Positions 28,881 through 37,604 of a DNA stretch of 64,000 nt are shown in pieces (the stretch's first letter is position 1; each line of letters begins with the position of its first letter). Position numbers and translations under genes: made by a program. This DNA is from Acinetobacter terrae (lineage in GTDB: Bacteria; Pseudomonadota; Gammaproteobacteria; Pseudomonadales; Moraxellaceae), in assembly GCF_013004375.1 (NCBI RefSeq), contig NZ_JABERI010000002.1, forward strand, positions 84,654 to 148,653, given 5' to 3'. Below the pieces are notes generated by a model, which did no database searches, was not told the DNA's origin, and saw only the letters and a program-made list of their open reading frames with translations.

Positions 28881-29768
28881 GTGAATTCAAGACTAGAGAA
28901 ACTCTTTCGCAACCGAGTCAACGGTAAAGTGGTTTTAATTACAGGTGCATCCAGTGGTATTGGCTTAACTGCTGCACATAAACTTGCCGATGCAGGCGCA
29001 CATGTTTTATTGGTTGCACGTACCAAAGAAACATTAGATCAAGTTAAACAAGAAATTGAAGCAAAAGGTGGACAGGCTTCAGTGTTTCCATGTGATTTAA
29101 ATAACATGGAATCGATTGATGAAGTCTCTAAACAAATTTTAGCATCTGTCGATCATATTGATATTTTAATTAATAATGCAGGACGTTCTATTCGTCGTGC
29201 GGTACATGAATCATCAGATCGTTTTCATGATTTTGAACGCACAATGCAGCTGAATTACTTCGGTGCCATCCGTTTGGTGATGAATATTCTCCCGCAGATG
29301 ATGGTTCGTCGCGATGGTCATATCATTAATATCAGCTCGATTGGTGTATTGGCCAATGCAACACGTTTTTCAGCTTACGTCGCATCTAAAGCTGCACTGG
29401 ATGCATTCAGCCGTTGTCTGTCTGCCGAAGTTCATTCGCATAAAATTGCGATTACTTCAGTTTACATGCCATTGGTACGCACTCCGATGATTGCGCCAAC
29501 CAAAATTTATAAATATGTACCAACACTTTCTCCTGAACAGGCGGCAGATTTAATTGCATATGCAATTGTGAAACGTCCGAAGAAAGTGGCGACCCACTTA
29601 GGTCGTTTGGCATCGATCACCTACTCTATCGCACCAGATATCAATAATAAATTGATGTCGATTGGTTATAACCTGTTCCCAAGCTCTTCTGCTTCGGTAG
29701 GTCAACCACAGAAACTGAATTGGGTTCAAAAAGCATATGCTCGTTTGTTCCCGGGTGAACATTGGTAA
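28881..29768 (+). CDS. acr1: Fatty acyl-CoA reductase Acr1 (short-chain dehydrogenase)
   Basis: NADPH-dependent reductase that turns long-chain acyl-CoA into fatty aldehyde, the first step to wax esters. I recognise close similarity to A. baylyi Acr1: the blocks NNAGRSIRRAVHESSDRFHD, YMPLVRTPMIAPTKIYKYVP and the C-terminal YARLFPGEHW are essentially the same. The cofactor motif TGASSGIG is at 21-28 and the catalytic pair is Y166 and K170. I chose the GTG at 28881, with AGGA ten bases upstream, giving 295 residues as in A. baylyi; a TTG ten codons upstream is less likely. It stands alone between two terminators. Confidence 0.92.
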   Translation: MNSRLEKLFRNRVNGKVVLITGASSGIGLTAAHKLADAGAHVLLVARTKETLDQVKQEIEAKGGQASVFPCDLNNMESIDEVSKQILASVDHIDILINNAGRSIRRAVHESSDRFHDFERTMQLNYFGAIRLVMNILPQMMVRRDGHIINISSIGVLANATRFSAYVASKAALDAFSRCLSAEVHSHKIAITSVYMPLVRTPMIAPTKIYKYVPTLSPEQAADLIAYAIVKRPKKVATHLGRLASITYSIAPDINNKLMSIGYNLFPSSSASVGQPQKLNWVQKAYARLFPGEHW

Positions 29769-29782
29769 AATTGTGCAATATT

Positions 29783-29808
29783 AAGCCAGTCATTAGACTG
29801 GCTTTTTT
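29783..29808 (+). terminator. Terminator of acr1
   Basis: AAGCCAGT and ACTGGCTT arms around CATTAG, followed by T residues. Confidence 0.88.
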
Positions 29809-29848
29809 ATGTTATAAACACACATCATTTTTTTGTTTTTAGATTTTT

Positions 29849-30163
29849 ATGCGGATCGCTGCTGTTATTTTTCAATATGCCTGTTTTGCTTTTGCCCTTT
29901 TCCTTTGCTACCAAATAGCGACTTCTATCTATCTACAAGATTATAAATTGATGGATATAGTCAGTGATGTCGGTAGTATTTTAATTTGTATTGATTTGGC
30001 TATGTTCTTGCATTTCAACAAGTCGATGGCATCGATAAAAATGAAAGGAACTTCTCAACAGTCTCCTGTGCAAGTTTCAACAGTAGAAAAAGTGAGTCGT
30101 AAATTGGGGCATTTAGGCATCATGCTAATTATTTGCAGTTGGATTGTGCCAAAGCTTGCATAA
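29849..30163 (+). CDS. Small integral membrane protein, unknown function
   Basis: 104 residues with three hydrophobic segments (about 4-25, 36-54 and 88-103) joined by a polar, Ser/Gln/Lys-rich loop at 58-84. No catalytic or metal motif is visible. It follows the acr1 terminator by 40 bases and its stop runs into its own terminator, so it is a single-gene unit. No Shine-Dalgarno sequence is obvious before the ATG. Confidence 0.7.
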   Translation: MRIAAVIFQYACFAFALFLCYQIATSIYLQDYKLMDIVSDVGSILICIDLAMFLHFNKSMASIKMKGTSQQSPVQVSTVEKVSRKLGHLGIMLIICSWIVPKLA

Positions 30164-30190
30164 AAAAACCTCCCATTAGGGAGGTTTTTT
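30163..30190. terminator. Bidirectional terminator between small membrane protein and tex
   Basis: CCTCCC and GGGAGG with ATTA loop, A6 left and T6 right; the stop codon of the upstream gene merges into the A run. Confidence 0.92.
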
Positions 30191-30212
30191 AAATCTTAAA
30201 GAACTCTAAAAA

Positions 30213-32567
30213 TTATTTAGAACCTTTAATCCCTGCTTGTAATAACAATGTACCCAAACCACCAATTTTTTGCTCTTGTGGCTTAGCAGATTGAGGTTTT
30301 TTGCCTTGTGGTCGATCACCCTGAGGACGAGCATTTTGCGGACGCTTCGCTTGTGGCTTACGTTCCCCACGTTGTTCAGTTTGCTCACGGCGTGGCTGAC
30401 GTGGAGCTTTCGCTGGTGCTTCTGAACCTTCAGGACGCATCGACAAATTGACACGGTTACGTTCAGCATCCACTTGTAATACACGTACTTGAACGATTTG
30501 ACCTGGTTTCACCACTTTATGCGGATCCGCTACAAATTCATTGGCAAGTTCAGAAATATGTACCAAACCGTCTTGATGTACGCCGACATCAACGAATGCA
30601 CCGAAGTTGGTGACATTAGTGATCACGCCTTCTAGCTGCATGCCTTCAGTCAATTGTGATACTTCAGTAATGTCTTCAAGGAATTTTGCAGTACGGAATT
30701 CTGGACGTGGGTCACGACCTGGTTTTTCAAGTTCGCTAAGTACGTCTTGAATGGTAGGCAGACCAAACTTGTCATCGGCAAATTCTTCTGCATTCACCTG
30801 GCGAATGATTTCAGAATTACCAATAATATCTTTTACAGTCGTTGCTTTTGCTTCAACAATTTTGCTCACCAAAGCATAGCTTTCAGGGTGAACTGCAGAC
30901 GCATCCAATGGTTCAGAACCATCTTGAATACGCAAGAAACCAGCCGCCTGTTCAAACGTACGCTCACCTAAACGAGGTACATTTTTCAAGGCTTGACGGT
31001 TGTCAAAACGACCATTTTCTTTACGGTATTCAAAAATCTGTTGTGCAATCGATTTATTCAAACCTGCGATATACGACAGAATTGCAGGAGATGCTGTATT
31101 TACATCCACACCGACCGAGTTCACACAGTCTTCAACCACAGCTTCAAGCGTTTTCGCCAAACCTGTTTGATTCACGTCATGTTGATATTGACCTACACCA
31201 ATCGACTTAGGATCAATTTTCACAAGTTCAGCCAATGGATCTTGTAAACGACGTGCAATCGATACTGCACCACGAATTGAAACGTCTAGCTCTGGCAATT
31301 CTTGCGAAGCCAATTCAGATGCTGAATAAACCGATGCACCCGCTTCAGATACTGAAACACGTGTAAGGTTCAAGTCTGCGTTTGCAGCCATCATTTCCGC
31401 AACAACGGCTTCAGTTTCACGGCTAGCTGTGCCATTACCAATCGCAATTAAATCGACATTGAATTCACGGCAAAGACGTGCAAGTTCAGCAATTGAACCT
31501 TCTTTGTCTTCTTTTGGCGCAAATGGGTAAATGGTGCTATGGGCAACCACATCACCAGAAGCATTCACTACAGCCAGTTTCACACCAGTACGGATACCAG
31601 GATCAACACCCAAAGTCGTACGCGCGCCTGCAGGTGCAGAAAGCAATAAATGACGCAAGTTTTCAGCAAATACATCCATTGCTTCAGCTTCAGCGCTAAG
31701 ACGTTTTTCAGTCAGTAATGAATGTTCGATTTGTGGACGGACTTTACCTAACCAGAACAGTTTAGCGGTTTGTTTTAAGTAATCTGCACGCGCTTGTGGT
31801 TGAACCGAATCAAGATTGTATTCAGTTTCAATACGCGCCAATAGTGCGTCATCTTCACCATCAACCTTTAAGCCCAATACGTTTTCTTGACGACCACGTA
31901 ACATTGCAAGCAAGCGATGTGAAGCTACTTTATTGAAGTTTTCAGAAAAATCGAAGTAATCGCGGAATTTCTTGCCGACTTCTTTTTTCTCTTCACTTGC
32001 AACTGCGCTTTTTAAAACAGCGGTTTTAGCAAAGGTCGCTTTTAATTCTGTAGTCAAAGCAATGTTTTGCGCCCAATCATCAATCAGAATGTGTTGGATC
32101 GCATCAAGCTGACTTTCCACATCTGGATAATCTTCATGGCTAAAACTAGCTAAAGCTTCAGTTGGATCAACCTGCTCTGCAAAGATTTTTGCCGCGATTG
32201 GACCCAAGCCTGCTTCTTTGGCTTTAAATGACTTGCTGGTACGTTTTGGACGATACGGTGCGTAAAGTTCTTCTAAAGCATTCTTGGTTTCAGCAGCGTT
32301 TACGCGGTTCAGTAAATCATCTGACAATTTATTTTGTTCTTTCAGAGATTCAATAACTTTTTCACGGCGCTCAAATAAATCGCGTAAATACGATAAACGC
32401 GTGTCGAGTTGGCGTAACTGCGTATCGTCTAAGCCCTGAGTTACCTCTTTACGGTAACGTGCAATAAATGGAACGCTTGCACCTTCATCAATCAGCTTGA
32501 TGGCAGCTTCTACTTGATTTGGACGTACGGCAATTTCTTTTGCTAACTGCTGAACTAAGTCAGTCAT
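30213..32567 (-). CDS. tex: Tex-family RNA-binding protein (S1 domain)
   Basis: Cytoplasmic nucleic-acid-binding protein related to Tex of Bordetella and YhgF of E. coli, linked to transcription and toxin expression; the exact role is not settled. Order: N-terminal helical Tex core (start of protein to about 320), YqgF-like RNase H fold with TTLGVDPGIRTGVKLAVV, helix-hairpin-helix repeats with SIGVGQYQHDVNQ and ILSYIAGLNKSIAQQI, then an S1 domain (MQLEGVITNVTNFGAFVDVGVHQ) near 635-710. A basic Pro/Arg/Gln-rich tail of about 60 residues follows. ATG at 32567 chosen over the GTG five codons upstream because GGGA precedes it. 784 residues. Confidence 0.94.
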   Translation of the reverse strand: MTDLVQQLAKEIAVRPNQVEAAIKLIDEGASVPFIARYRKEVTQGLDDTQLRQLDTRLSYLRDLFERREKVIESLKEQNKLSDDLLNRVNAAETKNALEELYAPYRPKRTSKSFKAKEAGLGPIAAKIFAEQVDPTEALASFSHEDYPDVESQLDAIQHILIDDWAQNIALTTELKATFAKTAVLKSAVASEEKKEVGKKFRDYFDFSENFNKVASHRLLAMLRGRQENVLGLKVDGEDDALLARIETEYNLDSVQPQARADYLKQTAKLFWLGKVRPQIEHSLLTEKRLSAEAEAMDVFAENLRHLLLSAPAGARTTLGVDPGIRTGVKLAVVNASGDVVAHSTIYPFAPKEDKEGSIAELARLCREFNVDLIAIGNGTASRETEAVVAEMMAANADLNLTRVSVSEAGASVYSASELASQELPELDVSIRGAVSIARRLQDPLAELVKIDPKSIGVGQYQHDVNQTGLAKTLEAVVEDCVNSVGVDVNTASPAILSYIAGLNKSIAQQIFEYRKENGRFDNRQALKNVPRLGERTFEQAAGFLRIQDGSEPLDASAVHPESYALVSKIVEAKATTVKDIIGNSEIIRQVNAEEFADDKFGLPTIQDVLSELEKPGRDPRPEFRTAKFLEDITEVSQLTEGMQLEGVITNVTNFGAFVDVGVHQDGLVHISELANEFVADPHKVVKPGQIVQVRVLQVDAERNRVNLSMRPEGSEAPAKAPRQPRREQTEQRGERKPQAKRPQNARPQGDRPQGKKPQSAKPQEQKIGGLGTLLLQAGIKGSK

Positions 32568-32903
32568 CGTGTTTGATCCCACAAGGATAAGTACTAAATG
32601 GCATGATTATAAAGACCAAGACCATAAAATCCACAATTGTTTTTATTAAATTTATAAGTGGTCAATATTGCCAATTCATGTCATTTTCATAATTCCCTAC
32701 AAAATTAAGTGATAAGTCGTTTTTTAATCTACATATTAAGCGAGATTCACTATAATTTAGATGTATACATTTGGTATCTATGTCTTGATTTTACCTGCTA
32801 TATTTGTTGCTTTAGAGCATAGTAAACAGATACAAATGAATCGTATACTCAAGGCTATCCGAACTTTTGTTTACGATGACAATAAAGAATAAAGGAGCAC
32901 ATC
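32568..32903 (+). promoter_or_regulatory. tex/ompR divergent region
   Basis: Gene-free 336 bases, AT-rich. Besides the ompR promoter candidate listed separately, I see a 10-base palindrome ATGTATACAT at 32761-32770, near the expected start site. A hairpin-rich start of tex transcript is not evident. Confidence 0.5.
32728..32756 (+). promoter_or_regulatory. Candidate sigma-70 promoter of ompR
   Basis: TCTACA (32728-32733) and a perfect TATAAT (32751-32756) are 17 bases apart, 147 bases before the ompR ATG. The start site would fall inside the following ATGTATACAT palindrome, which could host a regulator. Confidence 0.6.
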
Positions 32904-33668
32904 ATGAGTTTAGTTGTACCTGCTGAAAAAACAGATCCAGTACAAAACGAAACTGATCGCGTCGAACGCATTCTCGTTGTAGATGATGATGTGCGTTTAC
33001 GTACGTTATTACAGCGCTTTCTAGAAGATAAAGGCTTCGTGGTCAAAACTGCACACGACGCAACACAAATGGATCGTTTATTACAGCGCGAACTTTTCTC
33101 TCTGATCGTGCTCGATTTCATGCTTCCGGTTGAAGATGGCTTAAGTATTTGCCGCCGTTTACGCCAGTCGAATATCGACACACCGATTATCATGTTGACT
33201 GCACGTGGCAGCGACTCTGACCGTATTGCAGGGCTTGAAGCCGGTGCAGATGACTACTTGCCAAAACCATTTAATCCAAATGAGCTATTAGCGCGTATTC
33301 GTGCAGTACTACGTCGTCAAGTACGCGAAGTTCCAGGTGCACCGAGTCAGCACATGGAAGTTGTGAGCTTTGGTCCATGGTCGCTTGATTTATCAACACG
33401 TACCCTTACTCGTGAAGGTCAAGTGGTTACCCTCACTACAGGTGAGTTCGCCGTGCTTAAGGCCTTGGTTCAACATCCGCGTGAACCTTTGACTCGTGAT
33501 AAATTGATGAACCTTGCGCGTGGTCGTGAATGGGGTGCGATGGAACGCTCTATTGATGTTCAGGTGTCTCGTTTACGTCGTCTGGTTGAAGAGAACCCTG
33601 CCCGCGCGCGTTATATCCAAACTGTTTGGGGCGTAGGTTATGTTTTTGTTCCAGATGGTGCAGAATAA
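32904..33668 (+). CDS. ompR: OmpR-family response regulator
   Basis: DNA-binding response regulator of the EnvZ/OmpR osmotic-stress system. Receiver domain with acidic pocket D27-D28-D29, phospho-acceptor D71 in VLDFMLP and K121 in PKPFNP. A winged-helix effector domain follows (about 155-250) with LTTGEFAVLKALVQHP and SIDVQVSRLRRLVEE. The 254-residue length is normal. AAAGGAG precedes the ATG. The cognate kinase gene envZ follows after an unusual 262-base structured gap. Confidence 0.95.
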   Translation: MSLVVPAEKTDPVQNETDRVERILVVDDDVRLRTLLQRFLEDKGFVVKTAHDATQMDRLLQRELFSLIVLDFMLPVEDGLSICRRLRQSNIDTPIIMLTARGSDSDRIAGLEAGADDYLPKPFNPNELLARIRAVLRRQVREVPGAPSQHMEVVSFGPWSLDLSTRTLTREGQVVTLTTGEFAVLKALVQHPREPLTRDKLMNLARGREWGAMERSIDVQVSRLRRLVEENPARARYIQTVWGVGYVFVPDGAE

Positions 33669-33671
33669 AAA

Positions 33672-33786
33672 CGCTCAACGCGGATAATTCTTCGCGATAT
33701 TAATTATCCCTAAAAGCCATTCGCTGCTGTTTGAGCCCGCCCTTCTTTAAAAGCTCGCATGCAAATGCGCGAGTTCAGCGAATGGC
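33672..33786 (+). repeat. Nested inverted repeats between ompR and envZ
   Basis: GGATAATT (33682-33689) pairs with AATTATCC (33702-33709). GCCATTCGCTG (33716-33726) pairs perfectly with CAGCGAATGGC (33776-33786), enclosing a smaller CTCG-CAT/ATGCG-CGAG hairpin near 33753-33772. GCTCAA (33673-33678) can pair with TTGAGC (33731-33736) as a competitor. No long U run follows. Confidence 0.75.
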
Positions 33787-33930
33787 AAAGTTTTTACTTG
33801 CGTAACAGTGTTACTCATTTTTTCAAAAAAAGTAACATAAGAAGCTCCTTCCATCGAAGGTACAGGCAGTAAGATTCCACCGCGAATATTATTACTGTTC
33901 AATTTAAAAAAATACCTACAGGAAGCTGGT

Positions 33931-35391
33931 GTGAAACTCGAACCCATCGACCCACAGAAATTTACTGATTACGAAGCTTATTCGGAAAAGAAGCGAACTC
34001 GCTCGGACCGCTTTTTTGACAAGATCAAGCCACGTTCTGCTGCAATGCGTACCACAGTGCTCGTGTTATTCATTGTATTCTTCAGTTTATTTATGTCGTT
34101 ATGGTTCTTTTGGCGCACCCTATATCTTCCAGAAATTCAGCAACACGCCCGCTATTTAGGGGTTGAACTAGAAATTATCAACAATCCTGATTTACGTATT
34201 TTTCATAATGATGCCGAAGTGGATGTCGACACCTGGCTCAAAAACCGTGTTGGAATTGAATACATTACCGATCCCAAAGACTACCCAAGTGTTCGTGACA
34301 AAGTCATTGCCGAGTTTTTTACCAATCAAATTGAAAAAAAGCTGGCCAAAGAACTGAAAGTTGAAGATGTGACAGTTTATTTCCAATTTAAACCGAGTCC
34401 GCGTATTTGGATTCAAACACCGGAAATGAATGGTCATTGGGTACGTGAACCCTTAAAAACTTATGCCAATTATAGTCCTGAACTGGTCTTTGGGTGGTTA
34501 CTCGGTGTGCCCCTTATTGCCGCTGCCATCATTTTGACCCTTGTTCGCCAGTTAAATCGTCCCTTACGTCGTCTACAAAATGCGGCAAATAACTATAGTA
34601 AAACCGGTTCTGCACCTTATCTGGAAACTAATCATGGCCCTCAAGAAATTCGCGAAGTAAACCAAGCCTTTAATCATATGATTTATACGCTGGATCAGGC
34701 TGAACGTGACCGCCGTATTATGCTGGCAGGAATTTCACATGACTTGCGTACCCCATTGACCCGGATTCGTTTAAGCGCCGAAATGATGCCCGATGAAGAC
34801 TTTCTTAAAGAAGGCTTGATTTATGATGTCGAAGATATGGATGCGATTCTTGATCAGTTCATCTCATACATGCGAGATGGCTCAGATGAGGAGCTGCAAG
34901 ACACTGACATTAATATGCTATTACAGGAATTAGTGATCCAGTTCAAACCATTAGATATCCGTTTTAAAGTCCAAGATGTTCCGGTCATTCAGGCACGTAG
35001 CCAGTCTTTAAAACGAATGATTGGCAATTTAATCAATAATTCGAAACGCTATGGTGCTGAACCCATCGAATTATCCGCGAAAGTTGAAAATGACCATATT
35101 TTTATTACCGTCGCAGACAATGGTGAAGGCATTCCGGAAGATCAAATTGAAGACTTGATGCAACCCTTTGTTCGAGGCAATGAAGCGCGTACGGTACAAG
35201 GCAGTGGTTTGGGTTTAGCCATTGTGAAACGTATTGTCGACATGCATCAAGGGCAACTTACGATTCACAATCGCCCTCAAGGTGGTTTAGAAGTACTTAT
35301 TTGTTTACCTATACTTCACGATGAAATTGAGGAAGATGTACCCCACAGTGCCTTAGGAAAAATTAAACAAACATTCAGTGGGCATTTTTAA
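33931..35391 (+). CDS. envZ: Sensor histidine kinase EnvZ
   Basis: Inner-membrane kinase that phosphorylates OmpR. Starts with GTG, supported by AGGAAG six bases upstream. The 40-residue N-terminus is basic; membrane helix one is about 41-62 and helix two about 184-204, with a periplasmic domain between. A HAMP domain follows, then the H-box AGISHDLRTPLTR with H270, N-box NLINNSKRYG, and G-boxes DNGEGIP and GSGLGLAIVKR. At 486 residues it is a little longer than E. coli EnvZ (450). Confidence 0.94.
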   Translation: MKLEPIDPQKFTDYEAYSEKKRTRSDRFFDKIKPRSAAMRTTVLVLFIVFFSLFMSLWFFWRTLYLPEIQQHARYLGVELEIINNPDLRIFHNDAEVDVDTWLKNRVGIEYITDPKDYPSVRDKVIAEFFTNQIEKKLAKELKVEDVTVYFQFKPSPRIWIQTPEMNGHWVREPLKTYANYSPELVFGWLLGVPLIAAAIILTLVRQLNRPLRRLQNAANNYSKTGSAPYLETNHGPQEIREVNQAFNHMIYTLDQAERDRRIMLAGISHDLRTPLTRIRLSAEMMPDEDFLKEGLIYDVEDMDAILDQFISYMRDGSDEELQDTDINMLLQELVIQFKPLDIRFKVQDVPVIQARSQSLKRMIGNLINNSKRYGAEPIELSAKVENDHIFITVADNGEGIPEDQIEDLMQPFVRGNEARTVQGSGLGLAIVKRIVDMHQGQLTIHNRPQGGLEVLICLPILHDEIEEDVPHSALGKIKQTFSGHF

Positions 35392-35533
35392 GGTCTGATT
35401 AATTAATGAACAAACAGTTTTGCTTAACTATTAGACCATTGTTTTTTACATCATTAAAATCAACACATTAAAAACCATAAAAAATCGTTATACCCACATT
35501 TTTTCAAAAAATTAGACCTTAGCCTAACAGGCA

Positions 35534-35562
35534 TGCACAATTCCTTTTTAGGGCGGTACAAT
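35534..35562 (+). promoter_or_regulatory. Candidate promoter of the CoA-transferase gene
   Basis: TGCACA (35534-35539) and TACAAT (35557-35562) lie 17 bases apart, about 35 bases upstream of the start codon. Confidence 0.55.
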
Positions 35563-35596
35563 CCGTCTAGTTTTGAACAAGAATTGAGCGTAAACC

Positions 35597-37114
35597 ATGT
35601 CTTTAGATCGTATTCGTTTAGCGTCACTTCATGACAAAGTCATGAGCGCAGAACAAGCTGCTACTTTTATCCAAGATGGTATGACTGTAGGTATGAGTGG
35701 ATTTACTCGTGCAGGTGAGGCAAAAGCTGTTCCTTTAGCACTTGTAAAACAAGCTCACAGTAATCCTTTGAAAATTACTTTAATTACTGGCGCCAGTCTT
35801 GGTAACGACTTAGATAAAAAATTAACTGAAGCTGGTGTTCTTGCTCGCCGTTTACCTTTCCAAGTAGATAACACTTTACGTAAAGCCATCAACAAAGGCG
35901 AAGTAATGTTCATTGATCAGCATTTGTCTGAAACCGTTGAACAAATGCGTAACCTTCAGCTTAAAAAACCGGATATTGCAATCATTGAAGCAGTTGCGAT
36001 TACTGAAGATGGCGGCATTATTCCAACCACGTCTGTGGGTAACTCTGCAAGCTTTGCCATTTTTGCTGAAAAAGTAATTATCGAAATTAACACCAATTTA
36101 AGCCCTGCTTTTGAAGGCTTACACGATATTTATATCCCGACTTATCGTCCAACACGTCAAGCAATTCCATTGACTCAAGTCGATGAACGTATTGGTACGC
36201 ATGCGATCAATATCGATCCATCTAAAATTGCAGGGATCGTATTTAACAACGAATACCACGATTCTCCATCAACTGTGACTGAGCCAGATGATGAAACTCA
36301 AGGAATTGCAAACCACTTGATCAATTTCTTTGAACAAGAAGTTGCTGAAGGTCGTTTACCTAAAGATCTTGGCCCATTACAAGCAGGTATTGGTTCTATT
36401 GCCAATGCCGTATTGACCGGTCTTAAAGAATCTAACTTTGAAGATTTGGTGATGTATTCAGAAGTACTACAAGACTGTACTTTCGAATTGATCGATGCAG
36501 GTAAAATGAAGTTTGCATCAGGTTCTTCAATTACTCTTTCTGCTAAATATGGCGAAAAAGTATTTAACAACCTTGAAGCATACAAAGACAAACTTGTACT
36601 TCGTCCACAAGAAATTTCAAACCACCCTGAATTGGTTCGTCGTTTAGGGATTATCGGCATCAACACTGCGCTCGAGTTTGATATTTACGGTAACGTAAAC
36701 TCAACTCACGTTTGCGGTACTAAAATGATGAACGGTATCGGTGGTTCAGGTGACTTCGCACGTAATGCTCACTTGGCTATTTTTGTGACCAAGTCGATTG
36801 CAAAAGGTGGCGACATCTCTTCAATCGTGCCAATGGCGTCACACGTAGACCATTCTGAACATGATGTTGATATTCTTGTGACTGAACAAGGTCTAGCAGA
36901 CTTACGCGGTTTAGCGCCACGTGAACGTGCTCGTGCAATCATCGACAACTGTGCTCACCCAATGTACCGTGATGCATTGAACGATTACTTTGACCGTTCA
37001 TGTGCAAAAGGCGGCCATACTCCTCACCTTCTTCGTGAAGCGCTTTCATGGCACGCTAACTTTGAAGAAACTGGTCATATGCTTGCAGCTCAACCAGAAG
37101 CTAAAATTGCTTAA
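35597..37114 (+). CDS. Acetyl-CoA hydrolase/CoA-transferase family protein (succinyl-CoA:acetate CoA-transferase type)
   Basis: Family I CoA transferase of about 500 residues, of the AarC/Cat1/ScpC group, which moves CoA between succinyl-CoA and acetate and can replace succinyl-CoA synthetase in the TCA cycle. The N-terminal domain has GMSGFTRAGEAKAVPLAL (33-50); the middle has EAVAITEDGGIIPTTSVGNS; a catalytic Glu probably lies in MYSEVLQD near residue 286; the C-terminus has GTKMMNGIGGSGDFARNAHL. Substrate choice between acetyl-CoA hydrolysis and transfer cannot be read from sequence by eye. Confidence 0.9.
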   Translation: MSLDRIRLASLHDKVMSAEQAATFIQDGMTVGMSGFTRAGEAKAVPLALVKQAHSNPLKITLITGASLGNDLDKKLTEAGVLARRLPFQVDNTLRKAINKGEVMFIDQHLSETVEQMRNLQLKKPDIAIIEAVAITEDGGIIPTTSVGNSASFAIFAEKVIIEINTNLSPAFEGLHDIYIPTYRPTRQAIPLTQVDERIGTHAINIDPSKIAGIVFNNEYHDSPSTVTEPDDETQGIANHLINFFEQEVAEGRLPKDLGPLQAGIGSIANAVLTGLKESNFEDLVMYSEVLQDCTFELIDAGKMKFASGSSITLSAKYGEKVFNNLEAYKDKLVLRPQEISNHPELVRRLGIIGINTALEFDIYGNVNSTHVCGTKMMNGIGGSGDFARNAHLAIFVTKSIAKGGDISSIVPMASHVDHSEHDVDILVTEQGLADLRGLAPRERARAIIDNCAHPMYRDALNDYFDRSCAKGGHTPHLLREALSWHANFEETGHMLAAQPEAKIA

Positions 37115-37127
37115 TTGAATGCATTAT

Positions 37128-37154
37128 AAAAAACGCCCCGAGGGGCGTTTTTTT
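37128..37154 (+). terminator. Terminator of CoA-transferase gene
   Basis: CGCCCC and GGGGCG with A6 before and T7 after; a strong, tight hairpin. Confidence 0.92.
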
Positions 37155-37165
37155 ATGAGCACGTT

Positions 37166-37536
37166 TTAATCAAATTTAATCTGATCAGCGATCGCATTAC
37201 CCATCTCTCTGAGACCATTAATGGTTAATGAAAACTCAAGGATTCCTATACTCACAACATCACGATTGATCTGAAAAACTGTAGCCCCCGTTCATTAGTA
37301 TAAAATATATTGCTGAGCTGATTTAAATCTCCACTGATTTCTCGATCAACCCATTGATTCAAGACTTCAATTGTTTTATATCCATATAAACGATGCGGAT
37401 CCGTCGCAGTCTGTATTGAGTCGTCTTGACCTGCTTGTTATCTTTTAGACAGATCAAAGACGTGGTTTGCCTTTTTTGTGATTTCGGCAAAACGTTTATA
37501 CATTGCTGCTGAACAGGCAGGTTTATAATTTGGAGT
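37166..37536 (-). pseudogene. Decayed gene of unknown function (frameshift plus nonsense codon)
   Basis: Read on the minus strand, the region translates as one protein-like sequence only if a frameshift and a stop are ignored. From an ATG at 37503 the frame gives MYKRFAEITKKANHVFDLSK, meets TAA (37438-37440), then continues in frame with DPHRLYGYKTIEVLNQWVDR and a further 25 codons. At the A5 run 37274-37278 (T5 on the coding strand) the frame shifts, and the rest reads NRDVVSIGILEFSLTINGLR and ends in ADQIKFD before the stop at 37166-37168. Codon use and amino-acid make-up look genuine. About 110 codons remain; the start may lie further upstream and be lost. I do not recognise the family. 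Confidence 0.65.
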
Positions 37537-37604
37537 TCATTGGCATCTATTTTGAAATATTAAATTTAATCCTGATCTATTCGGGATGAATACAAACTCA
37601 AATG

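Noticed and set aside
33747..33947. 66-codon minus-strand frame in the ompR-envZ gap
   Set aside because: No ribosome-binding site; it overlaps the inverted repeats and the envZ start, and its sequence is not protein-like enough to claim.
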